Source of the DNA: Sphingomonas oligoaromativorans | GTDB taxonomy: Bacteria; Pseudomonadota; Alphaproteobacteria; Sphingomonadales; Sphingomonadaceae | DNA: 41,467 nt | Reading direction: 5' to 3' | NCBI RefSeq assembly: GCF_011762195.1 | Contig: NZ_JAASQK010000014.1 | Location: forward strand, 1-41,467 | Part shown: piece by piece, positions 1 through 7,999 of the stretch | How positions within the stretch are numbered: the first letter of the stretch is position 1 | Layout: each line of letters starts with the position of its first letter | Position numbers and translations under genes: made by a program | Notes under the pieces: generated by a model | What the model was told of the DNA's origin: nothing | Seen by the model: only the letters and a program-made list of their open reading frames with translations | Database searches by the model: none

Positions 1-27
1 TGAGCCAGAATCAAACTCTCATGTTCA
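1..27 (-). rRNA. rrs: 16S rRNA, 5' end only
   Basis: The reverse complement of the first bases reads GAGAGTTTGATTCTGGCTCA, the conserved start of bacterial 16S rRNA that universal primer 27F anneals to. The gene runs leftward out of the window, so only about 27 bases are present. The mature 5' end is set at about 27 by analogy with other bacteria, uncertain by a few bases. Confidence 0.93.
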
Positions 28-408
28 TGTCCATCACCACCGCAACGGGAAAACGTCACGGCAATAACAGCATCTCCAGGAGCCGTTCCTGCACATATCT
101 GCATAAAGCATATACGAGACAGTGAACGACTTAAGCTTTACCGATCACATTGCGCCTAGAGGCCACAACAGACCGGAGCCGCCGCCCACATGTCCCTTCA
201 TCCAACCAACAATGAGAAAGACCGATACTTTTCTCATCCCCGGATTTGACCTCGGGGGATCGTTCAAAACGATCTCAAAAAGTTCGTCCGAATGCGCCTC
301 GGCGCATCCGATCTTGCAGCTCGGGTCATTCCGCTAAACCACTGTAGTGGTTCGAAATTTCCCCGCTGGAACCGGCCGTTGAAGGCGTCGTCCGCTGCGG
401 TGAGAGGC
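28..408 (-). other. rRNA operon leader with four stem-loops
   Basis: Transcribed spacer between the rRNA promoter and 16S. No protein gene is credible here. Four inverted repeats are visible: 212-219/230-237 (ATGAGAAA/TTTCTCAT), 258-264/268-274 (GATCGTT/AACGATC), 289-298/301-310 (one mismatch) and 337-343/346-352 (AACCACT/AGTGGTT). Leaders of rRNA operons usually carry antitermination and RNase III processing signals; I did not find a clear boxA. The leader role is inferred from position. Confidence 0.6.
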
Positions 409-437
409 CCTCTATAGGCACTCCCGAGGGTCGTCAA
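409..437 (-). promoter_or_regulatory. Probable rRNA operon promoter (-35/-10)
   Basis: On the minus strand TTGACG (complement of 432-437) is followed by TATAGA at 15 bases or TAGAGG at 17 bases. This is the only good sigma-70-like pair upstream of the 16S gene, and it lies about 380 bases before the mature 5' end. The choice between the two overlapping -10 frames is open. Confidence 0.5.
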
Positions 438-584
438 CGATTCGAATGAAGTTTTTTCGACAATCCGCAATTCGCTCCTCCCGCAGGCCGCAGCGAAGCC
501 TCCTTCGGCCGCGCTCCGGGCGGAAGGCGCCATTCCGTGATACCCCGCCCCGCGCTATGAACCGGCATCCATGGAGGAACACGC

Positions 585-731
585 ATGACGAAACGGACTG
601 TCGCCACGATCGGCCTGCTGCTGGCGAGCCTGCTCGCCACGGCCTGCAACACGGTGAAGGGAGCCGGCGAGGATGCCAAGTCGGTCGGCCGGGTGTTCTC
701 GGACCATCCGAACGGCAACGCCAACAAGTGA
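585..731 (+). CDS. ecnB: Entericidin A/B family lipoprotein
   Basis: A 48-residue secreted lipoprotein. It has a short basic N-terminus (MTKRT), a hydrophobic stretch and the lipobox LLATAC, with Cys24 as the predicted lipidated residue, followed by NTVKGAGEDAKSVG, the hallmark of the entericidin EcnA/EcnB family. Family members are small envelope lipoproteins described as an antidote/toxin pair in enterics; in alphaproteobacteria single copies are common and their role is unclear. The start is supported by a GGAGGA ribosome binding site at about 573-578. Its stop codon overlaps the GTG of the next ORF (GTGA), so the two are probably translated together. Confidence 0.85.
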   Translation: MTKRTVATIGLLLASLLATACNTVKGAGEDAKSVGRVFSDHPNGNANK

Positions 732-958
732 CCGCCGGCGAATTGCGCAACCTGCTGGTGACCGCGCTCGCAGGCGCCCTCGGCGGTGGGCGCGCGCGCT
801 GGCGCAGGGCGGTCGCCGACATCAAGGTCTACCCCGTCGAGACACACCCGCATTGCAACTGGGAGGTGCGGGCCGCCGGCAGCGCGCGCGAGATCGCCGA
901 GGTCGAGCGGGCGGTGGACCGGCTCCGCGCCGATCATCCCTTCGTTGGGCTGGGCTGA
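728..958 (+). CDS. Uncharacterised 76-residue protein coupled to entericidin
   Basis: Not recognised. A GTG start overlaps the stop of the entericidin gene. The 76-residue product is soluble and rich in Arg and Ala, with an N-terminal amphipathic segment (ELRNLLVTALAGALGGG), a central KVYPVETHPHCNWEV strand-like part and a C-terminal helix (REIAEVERAVDRLRADHP). There is no signal peptide or membrane segment. The 4-base overlap and matching codon use argue that it is a real gene rather than chance. No function can be assigned. Confidence 0.55.
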   Translation: MTAGELRNLLVTALAGALGGGRARWRRAVADIKVYPVETHPHCNWEVRAAGSAREIAEVERAVDRLRADHPFVGLG

Positions 959-1061
959 GCCCCCTTCCCTGTCCCACATAGGGGCATGACGCCCCCGCCA
1001 TGCCTTGCGACGCGGGACGGGCGGGCGCAGCCTTTCCCCTCGGCAGATCCGGGGGGACGCC

Positions 1062-1349
1062 TTGAACCAGACGGGCATTCACTTCCAGCCGGGCGGCGCC
1101 CGCTGGGTCCATGAACGCAACGGCATCGTCTTCCGCGGCATGGCGGACGGGAAAGCCGTGGACTTCCTCATCACCAGCGAGGCGCTGGCCCAGCTCTCGA
1201 AAGGGCGGGCCGGGCATCTGGGCCGGGAGGATGCGCTCCGCGTCTTCCAGACCTTCGAAGCGGACATCCATCGGATGGCCGGACGGGAATTTTCCCGGCG
1301 CAGCGGCTCCACGCCGATGCTGTTCGGGTGGCGGGACGTCCGCGACTGA
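1062..1349 (+). CDS. DUF1488-like small protein
   Basis: About 95 residues beginning LNQTGIHFQPGGARWVHERN. The pattern of a short beta-rich N-terminus (VFRGMADGKAVDFLITSEAL) followed by a helical part (EDALRVFQTFEADIHRMAGREF) resembles the DUF1488 family, whose function is unknown. The start is uncertain: a TTG at 1062 preceded by a G-rich GGGGGG stretch is preferred, and an upstream TTG at 1005 would add 19 residues. It is soluble, with no signal peptide. The family call is from memory of the pattern, not from a search. Confidence 0.6.
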   Translation: MNQTGIHFQPGGARWVHERNGIVFRGMADGKAVDFLITSEALAQLSKGRAGHLGREDALRVFQTFEADIHRMAGREFSRRSGSTPMLFGWRDVRD

Positions 1350-1357
1350 CCCGCGCG

Positions 1358-1495
1358 TCAGATCATGAAGAGACTGAAACCCATCAGCAGGACCAGCGTC
1401 ACGCTCGCAAAGACGAAGAGCGCCAGCACCGCATCATTCGGCACGGCCGTCTCATGCACCGCGCCATCTTCCGCTTCACCCATAAAGGCCCCCAT
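1358..1495 (-). CDS. 45-residue single-pass membrane protein
   Basis: The ORF encodes an acidic N-terminus (MGAFMGEAEDGAVHETAVPN) followed by one strong transmembrane helix (DAVLALFVFASVTLVLLMGF) and ends in SLFMI. An internal ATG whose complement is at 1481-1483 would give 41 residues. The layout of a charged head and C-terminal anchor is typical of bacterial small membrane proteins. It converges on the DUF1488-like gene with an 8-base gap. I do not recognise a family; the hydrophobic coherence is the main evidence. Confidence 0.5.
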   Translation of the reverse strand: MGAFMGEAEDGAVHETAVPNDAVLALFVFASVTLVLLMGFSLFMI

Positions 1496-1628
1496 CCCCG
1501 TTCGAGGCCCTCTCCCCCCCGGAGAGCCGCGAACATGGGACCGGGCGTGCGCCGGCCTCCTTACCGGGGAGTGAATCGACGCGGGCCGGGACGGCGGGAC
1601 TCGACCAATGTCGGCATCCCTGTGGAAA

Positions 1629-2102
1629 TCAGGCCTCGGCGTCGAGTTCCAGCAGCCGCGCGTTGAGCTTGTCGATCAGCGTCACGAGCTGATCGCGCTC
1701 CTCCATCGTCAGCACGCCGAGCGTATCGACGATGAAGCATTGCCGTTCCGGCTCGGAAGCGCGAACGGCGACCTTTCCCGCTTCGGTAATCGAAATGCGC
1801 TTGGCGCGACGATCGTCCGGGTCGGGATCGCGGCGGACTAGGCCATCCCGTTCCAGCCCGTCGATTCCTTCCGTCACCGTGCGCGGCGCCTGGCCCAGCG
1901 CGGCGGCGATGTCGATGGATCGGATCGGCCCCATCCGGTCGATCATGATGAGCAGCTTGTGGCGCGCGAAGGACGTGCCCTGTGCCGTCATCCGCCGCTC
2001 GATCACGCGATGCGCGCGCAGATAATAGTCCCGCAGCGCATTGGCGGTCCGTTCGCAGTCGGTCAGGATATCTTGAGGTTCCACAATAAGAGGGCTTGCC
2101 AT
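1629..2102 (-). CDS. MarR family transcriptional regulator
   Basis: 157-residue winged-helix repressor of the MarR/SlyA class. Visible elements are a helical dimerisation N-terminus (ANALRDYYLRAHRVIERRM), the recognition region IRSIDIAAALGQAPRTVTEG, and the wing DGLVRRDPDPDDRRAKRISI, with the DxRxxxxxLT-like signature (DDRRAKRISIT). The start ATG is preceded by GGAG at 6 bases. It is transcribed divergently from the efflux operon beginning at 2180 with a 77-base gap. The usual MarR-EmrAB arrangement suggests it represses that operon and is relieved by a small aromatic ligand, which is an inference from context. Confidence 0.9.
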   Translation of the reverse strand: MASPLIVEPQDILTDCERTANALRDYYLRAHRVIERRMTAQGTSFARHKLLIMIDRMGPIRSIDIAAALGQAPRTVTEGIDGLERDGLVRRDPDPDDRRAKRISITEAGKVAVRASEPERQCFIVDTLGVLTMEERDQLVTLIDKLNARLLELDAEA

Positions 2103-2122
2103 ATCTCCGGCTTTTGGGCAAG
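2095..2122. promoter_or_regulatory. Candidate MarR operator (inverted repeat)
   Basis: CTTGCC at 2095-2100 and GGCAAG at 2117-2122 form an inverted repeat that overlaps the marR start and lies within the divergent promoter region. Half-site spacing is wider than in classical MarR operators, so the assignment is tentative. Confidence 0.25.
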
Positions 2123-2179
2123 TCCCACGCTGAGAAACGTCGTCCCCGACCTGTGCCCAAAGGGAAAAGAGCCGAATCC

Positions 2180-3316
2180 ATGGCCGATCAAACCGAATCG
2201 CAGACCGCCAACGGCAAGCGCGCCAAGCGCATCAGCCCCGGCACGAAGCGCATCCTGCTGATCGCCGTGGGGGTGCTTGCGGTGCTGATCCTGCTGTGGC
2301 TGGTCCATTATGAGACCCGCGGCAAATATGTGGAGGGCACCGACGATGCCTATATCCGCGCCGATGCGGTAACGGTGAGCCCGAAGATCTCTGGCTATGT
2401 CGAGCAGGTGTTCGTCGCCGACAACCAGGACGTGAAGGCGGGCACCCCGCTCGTCCGCATCGATCCGCGCGACTATAAGGCGGCGACCGCGCAGTATCAG
2501 GCGCAGATCGATGTCGCGCGGGCCAATGCCGACAATGTCCGCGCCGGCATCCGCGAGCAGGAGGCCGCGATCTCCGAAGCGCAAGCGCAGCTCGCCAAAT
2601 CGCAGGCCGACGCGCAATATGCCGCCGGCGAGGTCGCCCGCTACACCCCGCTCGCGGCCAGCGGCGCCGAGACGCGCGAGAAGCTGACGACGCTGCGCAA
2701 TCAGGCGACGCAGGCCGCCAACACCGTCGCCGCGCAGAAGGCTTCGCTGGAAAGCGCGCAGCGCCGCATCGGTTCGCTTCAGGCGCAGATCCGCCAGGCC
2801 GAGGCGCAGGGCGAGGCGGCGCAGGCCCAGCTCGCCGCCGCCGACGTCAATCTCGGCTCGACCGTCATCAAGGCGAGCGTGGACGGCCGCGTCGGCGACA
2901 AGAGCGTGCGCGTCGGCCAGTTCGTGCAGTCGGGCACGCGGCTGATGTCGGTGGTGCCGCTGTCCAGGATCTACATCATCGCGAACTTCAAGGAGACGCA
3001 GGTCGGCCTGATGCGCCCCGGCCAGCCCGCCCGCATCGAGGTGGACGCGCTGCCCGGCGTGGACCTGAAGGGCCATGTCGACAGCGTCTCGCCCGGCACC
3101 GGCGCGGAATTCTCGCTGCTGCCGCCGCAGAACGCCACCGGCAACTTCACCAAGATCGTGCAGCGCGTGCCGATCCGCATCGCGATCGATGCCGGCCCGG
3201 ATGCGCGCAAGGTGCTGGTGCCCGGCCTGTCGGTGACGGTGAACGTCGATACCTATTCCGCCAAGGGCGAGATCGGCCGGATCAAGGATCAGGAGCGGAG
3301 CCGCGGCGGCCGATGA
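2180..3316 (+). CDS. emrA: HlyD/EmrA family periplasmic adaptor of an efflux pump
   Basis: 378-residue membrane fusion protein. The N-terminus has one transmembrane helix (residues about 24-43, RILLIAVGVLAVLILLWLV). It continues with the biotinyl-lipoyl-like half TDDAYIRADAVTVSPKISGY, long coiled-coil hairpins rich in Ala/Gln/Glu (about 95-205), the second lipoyl half (STVIKASVDGRVGDKSVRVGQFVQSG) and a C-terminal beta barrel. It would bridge the inner-membrane MFS pump and the outer-membrane channel encoded next. The ATG at 2180 places the helix near the N-terminus as in EmrA. Its stop overlaps the next start (ATGA), showing translational coupling. Confidence 0.93.
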   Translation: MADQTESQTANGKRAKRISPGTKRILLIAVGVLAVLILLWLVHYETRGKYVEGTDDAYIRADAVTVSPKISGYVEQVFVADNQDVKAGTPLVRIDPRDYKAATAQYQAQIDVARANADNVRAGIREQEAAISEAQAQLAKSQADAQYAAGEVARYTPLAASGAETREKLTTLRNQATQAANTVAAQKASLESAQRRIGSLQAQIRQAEAQGEAAQAQLAAADVNLGSTVIKASVDGRVGDKSVRVGQFVQSGTRLMSVVPLSRIYIIANFKETQVGLMRPGQPARIEVDALPGVDLKGHVDSVSPGTGAEFSLLPPQNATGNFTKIVQRVPIRIAIDAGPDARKVLVPGLSVTVNVDTYSAKGEIGRIKDQERSRGGR

Positions 3317-4872
3317 GCGACGCCCCCGCCCCTTCCGCCCCGGCGCCGGTCGAGAATGCCGATGCCGCCGCCTGGCTGGCGGTGGCGGCGGGCACGCTCG
3401 GCGCGCTGATGGCGACGCTCGACATCTCGATCGTCAACTCCTCGCTGCCCACCATTCAGGGCGAGATCGGCGCCAGCGGCACCGAGGGGACGTGGATCTC
3501 CACCGCCTATCTGGTCGCCGAGATCATCATCATCCCGATTTCGGGCTGGCTGGAGCGGCTGTTCGGCCTGCGCACGCTGCTGCTGATCGTGGCGAGCCTG
3601 TTCGTCGGCTTCTCGATGATGTGCGGCTTCTCGACGACGCTCGGCATGATGATCGTCGGCCGCGTGGGGCAAGGCTTCACCGGCGGCGCGCTGATCCCGA
3701 CGGCGATGACGATCATCGCCACCCGCCTCCCTCGCCATCAGCAGGCGATCGGCAATTCGATGTTCGGCGCGACCGCCATCCTCGGCCCCGTGCTCGGCCC
3801 CGTGCTGGGCGGCTGGCTGACCGAGAATGTGAGCTGGCATTATGCCTTCTTCATCAACCTGCCGGTCGGCGCGGCGCTCATCACGCTGCTGCTCGTCGCC
3901 ATGCCGCACCAGAAGCCCCGCTTCGAGCTGCTGCGTGAGGCGGACTGGCTGGGCATCCTCGGCCTCGCCATGGGGCTGGGCGGGCTCACCGTCGTGCTGG
4001 AGGAGGGCGAGCGCGAGCAATGGTTCTCCTCGCCCGAGATCCGCACGCTGGCGATCGTCTCGGCGGTGGGCTTCATCTTCCTGTTCGCGGGGCAGGTGCT
4101 CGCCAGCAAGCCGGTGATCCGCCTCAAGCTGCTGCTCGACCGGCAGTTCGGCGCGGTGGTGGTGATGGTGACCACCGTCGGCATGGTGATCTACGGCACC
4201 TCCTACGTCATCCCGCAGTTCCTCGCGACGATCTCCGGCTACAACTCGCTGCAGGCGGGCGAGATCGTGCTGCTGTCGGGCGTGCCGATGATGCTGATGA
4301 TGCCGTTCACGCCGTGGATGGTGCAGAATATCGACATCCGCCTCTCGGTCGGCTTCGGGCTGCTGCTGCTCGCGGTGAGCGCCTATATGGAGACGGACCT
4401 CACCTCGCTCTCCACCGGCACCGCTTTCGTGGATTCGCAGCTCCTGCGCGGCGTCGGCACGGTGTGCGCGATGATGTTCCTCAACCAGGCGGCGATCCGC
4501 TCCGTCTCGGCGGAGCAGGCGGCGGATGCGTCGGGCCTCTACAACACGGCGCGCAACCTCGGCGGCTCGCTGGCGCTGGCCGGCATCGCGGTGATCCAGG
4601 ATCAGCGCATCTGGCTGCACAGCCGCCGGATCGAGGAATCGATCCCCGCCAATTCCGTGTTCGTGCAGGATTACATGGCCGGGCAGGCGCAGAGCCTCGG
4701 CAGGCAGGCGGCGGCCTTCCGCTCGCTCGGCAACATCATCTCCTCGCAGGCGCTGACGATGACCTACGCCGATCTGTTCTGGATCCTCACCGTCGGCATC
4801 GCCTGCGTCATTCCGCTCGTCCTCTTCCTGCGGCCGCTTCCCAAACATGCGAAGCCGGTCGCCGCCCATTGA
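3313..4872 (+). CDS. emrB: DHA2 family MFS multidrug transporter (EmrB-like)
   Basis: 519-residue drug:proton antiporter with 14 predicted membrane helices. The DHA2 motifs are visible: LMATLDISIVNSSLPTIQ in helix 1 and GRVGQGFTGGALIPTAMTII between helices 4 and 5, followed by the motif C region GATAILGPVLGPVLGGWLTE. The length is typical of EmrB. It is coupled to the adaptor by a 4-base overlap and followed after 8 bases by the outer membrane factor. The three products should form a tripartite pump that exports hydrophobic or aromatic toxicants; the actual substrate cannot be read from the sequence. Confidence 0.94.
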   Translation: MSDAPAPSAPAPVENADAAAWLAVAAGTLGALMATLDISIVNSSLPTIQGEIGASGTEGTWISTAYLVAEIIIIPISGWLERLFGLRTLLLIVASLFVGFSMMCGFSTTLGMMIVGRVGQGFTGGALIPTAMTIIATRLPRHQQAIGNSMFGATAILGPVLGPVLGGWLTENVSWHYAFFINLPVGAALITLLLVAMPHQKPRFELLREADWLGILGLAMGLGGLTVVLEEGEREQWFSSPEIRTLAIVSAVGFIFLFAGQVLASKPVIRLKLLLDRQFGAVVVMVTTVGMVIYGTSYVIPQFLATISGYNSLQAGEIVLLSGVPMMLMMPFTPWMVQNIDIRLSVGFGLLLLAVSAYMETDLTSLSTGTAFVDSQLLRGVGTVCAMMFLNQAAIRSVSAEQAADASGLYNTARNLGGSLALAGIAVIQDQRIWLHSRRIEESIPANSVFVQDYMAGQAQSLGRQAAAFRSLGNIISSQALTMTYADLFWILTVGIACVIPLVLFLRPLPKHAKPVAAH

Positions 4873-4880
4873 GAAGCACC

Positions 4881-6308
4881 ATGCGCCCGATCGCCCCGAC
4901 CCTCGCCCTGCTCGGCCTGCTCGCCGGATGCACCGTCGGCCCCAACTATGCCGGGCCGCCCAGGTCCGCCGCGCAGACGGCCGCCTTCGCCCGCGCCGGA
5001 GACGCCGCCACCGCCACCGCGCCCGTCGCGCGCTGGTGGGAGGCGCTGGGCGATCCGGTGCTGAACGATCTCGTCGCCCGCACCCTTGCCGCCAACCCCA
5101 ACGTCGCGGCGGCGCAGGCCCATCTGCGGCAGGCGCGCGCGTCGCTGCGGGTCGAGCGGGCGGGCGAGCTGCCCAAGATCAGCGGCACCGGCTCCTATGC
5201 CCATGCCCATCTGCCGGGCGTCGATTTCGGCAATTCGGACGGCGGCGATTCCGGCAGCGGCGGATCGACCGATCTCGACGTCTACAATATCGGCTTCGAC
5301 GCGAGCTGGGAGGTCGATATCTTCGGCGGCCAGCGCCGCGCCATCCAGGCCGCGCGCGCCACGGCGGAGGTGGCCGAGGCCAATCTCGCCGACACGCAGG
5401 TGAGCCTCTCGGCCGAGGTGGTGCAGGCCTATGTGAACCTGCGCGACCGGCAGCGGCGGATCGACCTCGGCAACAACTCGATCGCGATGCAGGAGCAGAT
5501 GCTCGGGCTGACGCGCCAGCGGCTGGAGCGCGGCACCGCCTCGCAGCTCGACGTGACGCGGCTGGAGAACCAGCTCGACAATTCGCGCGCCGAGATCACC
5601 CCGCTCCACGCCGAGGCCGAGGCCTATCTCGACGAGCTGGCGACGCTCGCCGGGCAGGCCCCCGGCGCGCTCGACGCCGCGCTGACGCCGGTGAAGCCGC
5701 TTCCCCTGCCCCCCGCGCAGGTGGCGGTGGGCGATCCCGCCGCCCTCCTCCAGCGCCGGCCCGATATCCGCGCCGCCGAGCGCACGCTCGCCGCCGACAC
5801 CGCCAAAATCGGGCAGGCCGAGGCCGCGCGCTTCCCCAAGGTGAGCTTCATGGGCCTCATCGGGGTCGGCGGGTCGGATATCTCGGATCTCACCAAGCTC
5901 GACGATTTCGTGGCGCTGGTGGCGCCGCAGATCAGTTGGGATTTCCTCGATTTCGGGCGCAACGCCGCCAAGGTCCGTCAGGCCGAAGGCGTCCGCGACG
6001 AAGCCGAGGCCAAATATCGGGCCGCCGTGCTGGCGGCGCTGCGCGATACGGAGGATTCGCTCTCCCGCTTCCGCTATGGCCGCATCACCGTCGCCACCCG
6101 CGCCCGCGCCAAGGCGGAAGCCGACCTCGCGCTCCAGCTCTCCGAGCAGCGCTATCGCGCCGGCACCACCACGCTGATCGACCTGCTCGACGCTCGCCGC
6201 CAGCAGATCGCCGCCGAGCAGAACCTCTCGATCGCGGAAGCCGGCCTCACCGGCGATTTCGTGGCGATCCAGAAGGCGCTCGGCCTCGGCTGGGCACCGC
6301 CCGCCTGA
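4881..6308 (+). CDS. Outer membrane efflux lipoprotein (NodT/TolC-like)
   Basis: 475-residue outer membrane factor of the RND/MFS tripartite type. The signal peptide ends in a lipobox LLAGC with Cys17, followed by TVGPNYAGPP, the typical NodT-family start. Two OEP repeats follow: WWEALGDPVLNDLVARTLAANPN and the internal duplication after about residue 250 (LLQRRPDIRAAERTLAADTAKIGQAEAARFPKVS, shown here as separate motifs RRPDIRAAE and ARFPKVSF). The C-terminus has the conserved QRYRAGTTTLIDLLDA. It is third in the emrAB operon and converges with the dehydrogenase gene after 28 bases. Confidence 0.92.
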   Translation: MRPIAPTLALLGLLAGCTVGPNYAGPPRSAAQTAAFARAGDAATATAPVARWWEALGDPVLNDLVARTLAANPNVAAAQAHLRQARASLRVERAGELPKISGTGSYAHAHLPGVDFGNSDGGDSGSGGSTDLDVYNIGFDASWEVDIFGGQRRAIQAARATAEVAEANLADTQVSLSAEVVQAYVNLRDRQRRIDLGNNSIAMQEQMLGLTRQRLERGTASQLDVTRLENQLDNSRAEITPLHAEAEAYLDELATLAGQAPGALDAALTPVKPLPLPPAQVAVGDPAALLQRRPDIRAAERTLAADTAKIGQAEAARFPKVSFMGLIGVGGSDISDLTKLDDFVALVAPQISWDFLDFGRNAAKVRQAEGVRDEAEAKYRAAVLAALRDTEDSLSRFRYGRITVATRARAKAEADLALQLSEQRYRAGTTTLIDLLDARRQQIAAEQNLSIAEAGLTGDFVAIQKALGLGWAPPA

Positions 6309-6336
6309 ACGATTCAGGCGGGCGGCGCGCGCCGGA

Positions 6337-7398
6337 TCAGGCCGCGTCGCGCTCCAGCGCCGGGCCGCCCGCGACGATGCCGCGGGCGAGCTGATCGGCG
6401 GCGAGGTTGGTCGGCAGGCCCTCCGCCGCGGCGAGATCGAGCACGCGGCCGAGCCGCTCGCCCGTCGCCTCGACGCGGGCCACCGCATCGGCCGTGGACC
6501 AGCCCAGATATTCCGCCGCGACGTTGATGATGCCGCCGCCGTTCACGACATAGTCCGGCGCGTAGAGCACGCCCTTGTCGGCCAGCCGCGCGCCATCCTC
6601 GGCCGTGGCGAGCTGGTTGTTGGCGGCGCCGCAGACGACCTTCGCCTTGAGCGAGCCGATCGTCTCCGCCGAGAGGATCGCCCCCAGCGCGCAGGGGGCC
6701 AGCACATCCGCCTCCACCGACAGAATCTCGCCGACCGGCACCGCCCGCGCGCCCGTCGCCGCGACGACGCGCGCCACCGAAGCGCCCGCGACATCGGCCA
6801 CCACCAGCTTCGCGCCCGCCGCGTGCAGCATCATCGCCAGCGCCTCGCCGACATGGCCGACGCCCTGCACCGCCACGGTCACATCCTGGAGCGCGCGGCC
6901 GAGATGCCGCTCCACCGCGACCTGCATCGACAGGAAGGTGCCCCGCGCCGTCCAGGGCGAGGGATCGCCGCCGGGGCGGCCATCCTGCGGCGGAAGCCCG
7001 GCGACATGACGCGTCGCCTCCGCCACCGCGCGCATGTCCTCCACCGACGTGCCGACATCCTCGGCGGTGACGTAGGCGCCCTTCAGCTCCTCCACCGCCG
7101 CGCCGAAGGCCTTGAAGAAACGCTGCCGGTCGAACGCGCCTTCCGGCCGCCGCAGCACCGACTTGCCGCCGCCGAGCGGCAGGCCCGCCAGGGCGTTCTT
7201 GTAGGTCATGCCCTCGGCGAGGCGGAAAGCGTCCGCCGCCATCGCGTCGGCCGAGTCATAGCTCCAGACACGGCAGCCGCCCGCCGCCGGCCCGAGCGCG
7301 GTCGAGTGGAGCACGATGATGCCCTCGAGCCCCGCCGCCTCGTCGCGCACCAGATGCGCCTGCCCGGCCGAGGCCCACTCGCTCACGCTCAAAACCAT
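6337..7398 (-). CDS. Glu/Leu/Phe/Val dehydrogenase (leucine dehydrogenase type)
   Basis: 353-residue NAD-dependent amino-acid dehydrogenase catalysing reversible oxidative deamination of branched-chain or aromatic amino acids to 2-oxo acids. Seen: GPAAGGCR and AEGMTYKNALAGLPLGGGKS with the substrate-binding and catalytic lysines, AEDVGTS, the Rossmann glycine motif VQGVGHVGEALA, APCALGAIL, and NGGGIINVAAEYLG. The length fits leucine dehydrogenase rather than the longer glutamate dehydrogenases. The ATG at 7398 follows GGGAG; an upstream in-frame start would add nine residues. It is divergent from an Lrp-type gene that is its likely regulator. Confidence 0.9.
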   Translation of the reverse strand: MVLSVSEWASAGQAHLVRDEAAGLEGIIVLHSTALGPAAGGCRVWSYDSADAMAADAFRLAEGMTYKNALAGLPLGGGKSVLRRPEGAFDRQRFFKAFGAAVEELKGAYVTAEDVGTSVEDMRAVAEATRHVAGLPPQDGRPGGDPSPWTARGTFLSMQVAVERHLGRALQDVTVAVQGVGHVGEALAMMLHAAGAKLVVADVAGASVARVVAATGARAVPVGEILSVEADVLAPCALGAILSAETIGSLKAKVVCGAANNQLATAEDGARLADKGVLYAPDYVVNGGGIINVAAEYLGWSTADAVARVEATGERLGRVLDLAAAEGLPTNLAADQLARGIVAGGPALERDAA

Positions 7399-7445
7399 GC
7401 AACTGCTCCCTTGGATCAAACTCACCTGAATATCGGCCGTTTCGG

Positions 7446-7457
7446 GAGAATTTTCTC
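7446..7457. promoter_or_regulatory. AT-rich palindrome between ldh and lrp genes
   Basis: GAGAATTTTCTC is a perfect 12-base palindrome in the divergent intergenic region. Lrp/AsnC proteins bind AT-rich palindromes, so it is a candidate site for the adjacent regulator; this is based only on symmetry and position. Confidence 0.35.
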
Positions 7458-7525
7458 ACCTCATTCGTGAAATATGCGATAGGATGGGGATAGATTTTCC
7501 TGACACTGCCACCTTTCAGGTTTTT

Positions 7526-7990
7526 ATGTCTGCCGACCTCGATGATTTCGAACTCAAGATCCTGCGCGAGCTGCAACGCGACGCGAGCCAGACCACGGCC
7601 GAGATCGCGGAGAAGGTGGGGCTGTCGCCCTCCCCCTGCTGGCGGCGGATCGATCGGCTGGAGCGCGAGGGCTATATCAGCGCGCGCGTGGCGATCGTGG
7701 ACCGGCGCAAGGTCGGCCTCAACGCGCACATCTTCGCGCAGGTGAAGCTCAACGCGCATGGCCGCGCCAATCTGGACGAGTTCGGCAAGACGATCCGCGC
7801 CTTCCCGGAGGTGCTCGACGCCTATGTGCTGATGGGCACGATGGACTTCATGCTGCGCATCGTCGCGCGCGATATCGAAGCCTATGAGCGTTTCTTCTTC
7901 GACAAGCTCAGCCAGCTTCCCGGCGTGCAGGAAATCAACTCGACGGTCGCCCTGTCGGAGATCAAGTCGACGGTGGCCCTGCCGATCTGA
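7526..7990 (+). CDS. Lrp/AsnC family transcriptional regulator
   Basis: 154 residues. The N-terminal winged helix (LDDFELKILRELQRDASQTT, then AEIAEKVGLSPSPCWRRIDRLEREG) is the classic AsnC-type HTH, followed by GYISARVAIVDRRKVGL and a C-terminal RAM ligand-binding domain (FPEVLDAYVLMGTMDFMLRIVARDIEAYERFF). The ATG at 7526 gives the normal family N-terminus; earlier in-frame codons would add only a non-conserved tail. Divergent pairing with the amino-acid dehydrogenase suggests it senses the amino acid substrate and activates that gene, as BkdR/Lrp-type regulators do. Confidence 0.93.
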   Translation: MSADLDDFELKILRELQRDASQTTAEIAEKVGLSPSPCWRRIDRLEREGYISARVAIVDRRKVGLNAHIFAQVKLNAHGRANLDEFGKTIRAFPEVLDAYVLMGTMDFMLRIVARDIEAYERFFFDKLSQLPGVQEINSTVALSEIKSTVALPI

Positions 7991-7999
7991 CGCGCCGAT

